DNA of 8,464 bases, from positions 1-8,464 of the forward strand of contig SLLW01000179.1 in NCBI GenBank assembly GCA_007133875.1, in the 5' to 3' direction. The first letter of the stretch is position 1. Each line of letters starts with the position of its first letter. Positions 6,325-8,464 of the stretch are shown piece by piece. The notes beneath the pieces are model-generated. The model was not told where the DNA came from, searched no databases, and was given only the letters and a program-made list of their open reading frames with translations. Position numbers and translations under genes: made by a program. Source of the stretch: Balneolales bacterium (GTDB lineage: Bacteria; Bacteroidota; Rhodothermia; Balneolales; Natronogracilivirgulaceae).

Positions 6325-8217
6325 ATGGCCATGATAAAAAGACGTGACTTTTTGAAATTCAGTTTAATGGGTGCCGGTTTATTCAGTACAGGGCTTTACT
6401 CTTGCGCAAATTCCAGCAGCAAAGGTCAAACCGCTGAATTTAACAACGTTTATCATGTGTCCGTAGATGGAAATGATGGTAACGATGGTTCTCGCAGCAA
6501 TCCTTTTAAAACCATAATGGCTGCCTCGGCTGTTGCAAAGCCAGGTGATGCAATCACGGTACACGAGGGAACCTACCGTGAACGAATCAATCCTGTCCGT
6601 GGTGGTATATCCGATCAAAAGCGTATTACCTATCAGGCAGCCCAGGGCGAAAAGGTTGTAATAAAAGGTTCCGAGGTTATTACCGGATGGGAGAAGGTTA
6701 ACGGTGATACCTGGAAAGTCGTCATTCCCAATAGCTTCTTTGGTGACTTTAATCCGTATAGTGATATAATATATGGTGATTGGTTTTATGATATGGGCAG
6801 AAAGCATCATACCGGTGCGGTTTACATAAATGAACACTGGCTGACAGAAGCTGCTCATCGTGACGAGGTCCTGAATCCTGCAGATGCAGATACCCCGTTA
6901 TGGTTTGCAGAGGTCGACCCAAATGAAACCACGATATGGGCTCATTTTGATGTAAATCCGAATCAGGTAGAGACAGAAATTAACGTTCGTCAGGCAATTT
7001 TTTATCCAGAGAAAACCGGTGTTAATTATCTGACAGTGCGTGGTTTTACCATGATGCATGCTGCTACACCCTGGGCCCCGCCGACTGCCGAGCAAATCGG
7101 TTTAATAGGGACCAACTGGAGTAAAGGGTGGATAATTGAAAATAATGATATCAAATACGCTACGTGCGTAGCGGTAACGCTTGGCAAGTATGGAGATGAG
7201 TGGGATAACAAATCCGAAGATAGTGCCGAAGGGTATGTAATGACCATTGAGCGTGCTTTGGAAAATGGATGGTCTAAAGATAAAATCGGCAGCCATGTGG
7301 TACGGAATAACCATATTTCCCATTGTGAGCAGGCTGGTATTGTCGGAAGCCTTGGGGCGGTTTTCTCCAGCATTACCGGAAATGAAATTCATGACATTCA
7401 TATCCGCCGTCTGTTTGGAGGACACGAAATGTCCGGTATCAAAATACATGGAGCCGTGGACTTCCTTATCGAGGATAATCATATTTACCGTACCTACCGC
7501 GGAATCTGGATGGATTGGATGACACAGGGAGCGAGGATTACCAGAAACCTGTTTTACGATAACGGACCTGAACAGGATTTATACTTTGAGGTAAATCATG
7601 GGCCGTTTGTTGTAGATAATAATCTCTTCTTATCGGAACGTGCTCTGAAAGATCGTTCACAAGGTGGTGTATACGCGCATAACCTGATAGCCGGAAGTAT
7701 GAAATTCTGGCCGGAATTATATCGGGAAACTCCATATCTGCAGCCACATTCAACAGAAATAAAAGGGTTTGATAATCACCCCGGTGGAGATAGCCATTAC
7801 TATAATAATATCTTTGTTGGGACAAAACTGGATATCTATGATGATGCCGAACAACCCATGCATATGGCAGGGAATGTCTACCTGGCTGATGGTAAACCAT
7901 CGAAGCATGATGAGGCTGCTGTTGTATTGCCTGATTTTAAACCTGAAGTAACCTTGGTCCAGGAAACCAATAAGGTGAAACTTCAAATGCGCATGGAATC
8001 TTCGTTTACAACAGAAAGTACCACGCCGGTTACATCAGACCGTGTAGGGGAAACCTTGATTTCCGGTGAGCCATACCTGGATCATGATGGAAATCCTCTG
8101 AAAATCGATACCGATTATTTAAAGGTTACAAGAAATGTAAACCGCCCTGCTGCCGGAGCCTTTGAGAAAGTGGCGGATGGCAAGAATACCTTTACTGTTT
8201 GGGAAAGAAAGGGATAG
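6325..8217 (+). CDS. GH120 family beta-xylosidase-like hydrolase with Tat/lipoprotein leader
   Basis: This 630-residue paralogue of the hydrolase at 1327-3222 belongs to the same retaining beta-xylosidase family. Its leader differs: a twin-arginine motif KRRDFLKF (residues 5-12) precedes a hydrophobic stretch and a plausible lipobox LYSC (Cys27), suggesting Tat export followed by lipid anchoring. Residues after Cys27 (ANSSSK) lack the acidic cluster of the Bacteroidota surface lipoprotein signal, so a periplasm-facing anchor is more likely (inference). The beta-helix domain begins at YHVSVDGND (43-51). Conserved blocks include WAPPTAEQIGLIG (250-262) and WSKGWIIE (265-272). The expected nucleophile is Asp397 (IWMDW), the acid/base Glu422 (FEVNHG), and Glu368 lies 29 residues before the nucleophile, as in XylC. 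The region 288-322 is five residues shorter than its counterpart in the first copy and unlike it, so the two may differ in substrate or subunit contacts. ATG 6325 or 6331 could be the start; both keep the Tat motif. No Shine-Dalgarno sequence is visible. Confidence 0.88.
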   Translation: MAMIKRRDFLKFSLMGAGLFSTGLYSCANSSSKGQTAEFNNVYHVSVDGNDGNDGSRSNPFKTIMAASAVAKPGDAITVHEGTYRERINPVRGGISDQKRITYQAAQGEKVVIKGSEVITGWEKVNGDTWKVVIPNSFFGDFNPYSDIIYGDWFYDMGRKHHTGAVYINEHWLTEAAHRDEVLNPADADTPLWFAEVDPNETTIWAHFDVNPNQVETEINVRQAIFYPEKTGVNYLTVRGFTMMHAATPWAPPTAEQIGLIGTNWSKGWIIENNDIKYATCVAVTLGKYGDEWDNKSEDSAEGYVMTIERALENGWSKDKIGSHVVRNNHISHCEQAGIVGSLGAVFSSITGNEIHDIHIRRLFGGHEMSGIKIHGAVDFLIEDNHIYRTYRGIWMDWMTQGARITRNLFYDNGPEQDLYFEVNHGPFVVDNNLFLSERALKDRSQGGVYAHNLIAGSMKFWPELYRETPYLQPHSTEIKGFDNHPGGDSHYYNNIFVGTKLDIYDDAEQPMHMAGNVYLADGKPSKHDEAAVVLPDFKPEVTLVQETNKVKLQMRMESSFTTESTTPVTSDRVGETLISGEPYLDHDGNPLKIDTDYLKVTRNVNRPAAGAFEKVADGKNTFTVWERKG

Positions 8218-8415
8218 CACTCCAGTAACAAATAAATGGCAGTATCTCCACAGCCAGGAAGATCAAAGAACTGTCAGTTGTCCGTCGTTGATTTCCCAAC
8301 GGGACTGGCTGTTTGAGGTGTGTATTGTGTCCAACTCCGAACAGTTTAATTCGGTCAAACAATTCGGATTGAGGATAAAATTTCCAACACGTTACCCAGC
8401 GGTGATAATTTGTAT

Positions 8416-8427
8416 GACCTGCAGGTC
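8416..8427. repeat. Perfect 12-bp palindrome in the 3' spacer
   Basis: GACCTGCAGGTC is a full palindrome, followed within 5 bases by GCCA-GAC-TGGC (8432-8442), another inverted pair. Both sit in the 247-base stretch after the second hydrolase, where I see no gene. They could be operator sites for a gene beyond the window edge. Confidence 0.4.
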
Positions 8428-8452
8428 GGTAGCCAGACTGGCGTCAGAAAAA

Positions 8453-8460
8453 TAACTTTG
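8453..8460 (+). promoter_or_regulatory. Possible Bacteroidota-type -7 promoter box at the window end
   Basis: TAACTTTG fits the Bacteroidota primary sigma factor -7 consensus TAnnTTTG. No convincing -33 TTTG is seen at the usual distance, and the gene it would serve is outside the window. The palindromes at 8416-8442 lie just upstream, where a regulator could act. Confidence 0.3.
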
Positions 8461-8464
8461 ATAA

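Noticed and set aside
8162..8455. Plus-strand open frame running from the end of the second GH120 gene into the 3' spacer
   Set aside because: It begins out of frame inside the hydrolase gene, its translation shows no family pattern, and it crosses palindromic spacer sequence; probably chance.

Overview
The window holds four plus-strand genes: the 3' part of a Gfo/Idh/MocA-type oxidoreductase (from base 1), two complete paralogous glycoside hydrolases of the GH120 beta-xylosidase family, and, between the two hydrolases, a large secreted CotH-type kinase-fold protein. I see no tRNA, rRNA, CRISPR array, insertion sequence or prophage gene.

Organism: the CotH protein ends in a type IX secretion (T9SS) C-terminal sorting domain of the QNYPNPFNP kind, which is confined to the Bacteroidota/FCB side of the bacterial tree. 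None of the three visible starts has a Shine-Dalgarno sequence; all lie in AT-rich leaders, as is usual there. This style of sorting domain is common in Balneolota, Rhodothermota and Ignavibacteria as well as Bacteroidota, so a marine or saline polysaccharide degrader from one of these groups is a reasonable inference. The exact lineage cannot be read from the window.

Layout: 1-1179 oxidoreductase (5' end cut by the window edge); 1180-1326 spacer with a long imperfect inverted repeat and a perfect 14-bp tandem repeat; 1327-3222 GH120 enzyme with a Sec signal peptide; 3223-3408 spacer with three stem-loops; 3409-6030 CotH protein with signal peptide, chitobiase-like domain, CotH core, beta-sandwich-like region and T9SS tail; 6031-6324 spacer with a perfect 14-bp palindrome; 6325-8217 second GH120 enzyme with a twin-arginine plus lipobox leader; 8218-8464 no gene seen, with a 12-bp palindrome and a possible Bacteroidota -7 box at the very end.

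How they may work together (inference): the locus looks like a module for breaking down xylo-oligosaccharides or related glycans in the cell envelope. One GH120 enzyme would be soluble in the periplasm and the other folded in the cytoplasm, exported by Tat and lipid-anchored. The oxidoreductase would act on a released sugar or derivative, and the CotH protein would be sent to the cell surface or medium by T9SS. Spacers of 147, 186 and 294 bases, most with potential RNA structure, argue against a tight single operon. The CotH gene is visibly more GC-rich than the hydrolase genes on both sides, so it may have a different history from the pair it separates. The most interesting points are the GH120 pair with two different export routes, the T9SS-exported CotH protein between them, and the clustered inverted repeats in the spacers.
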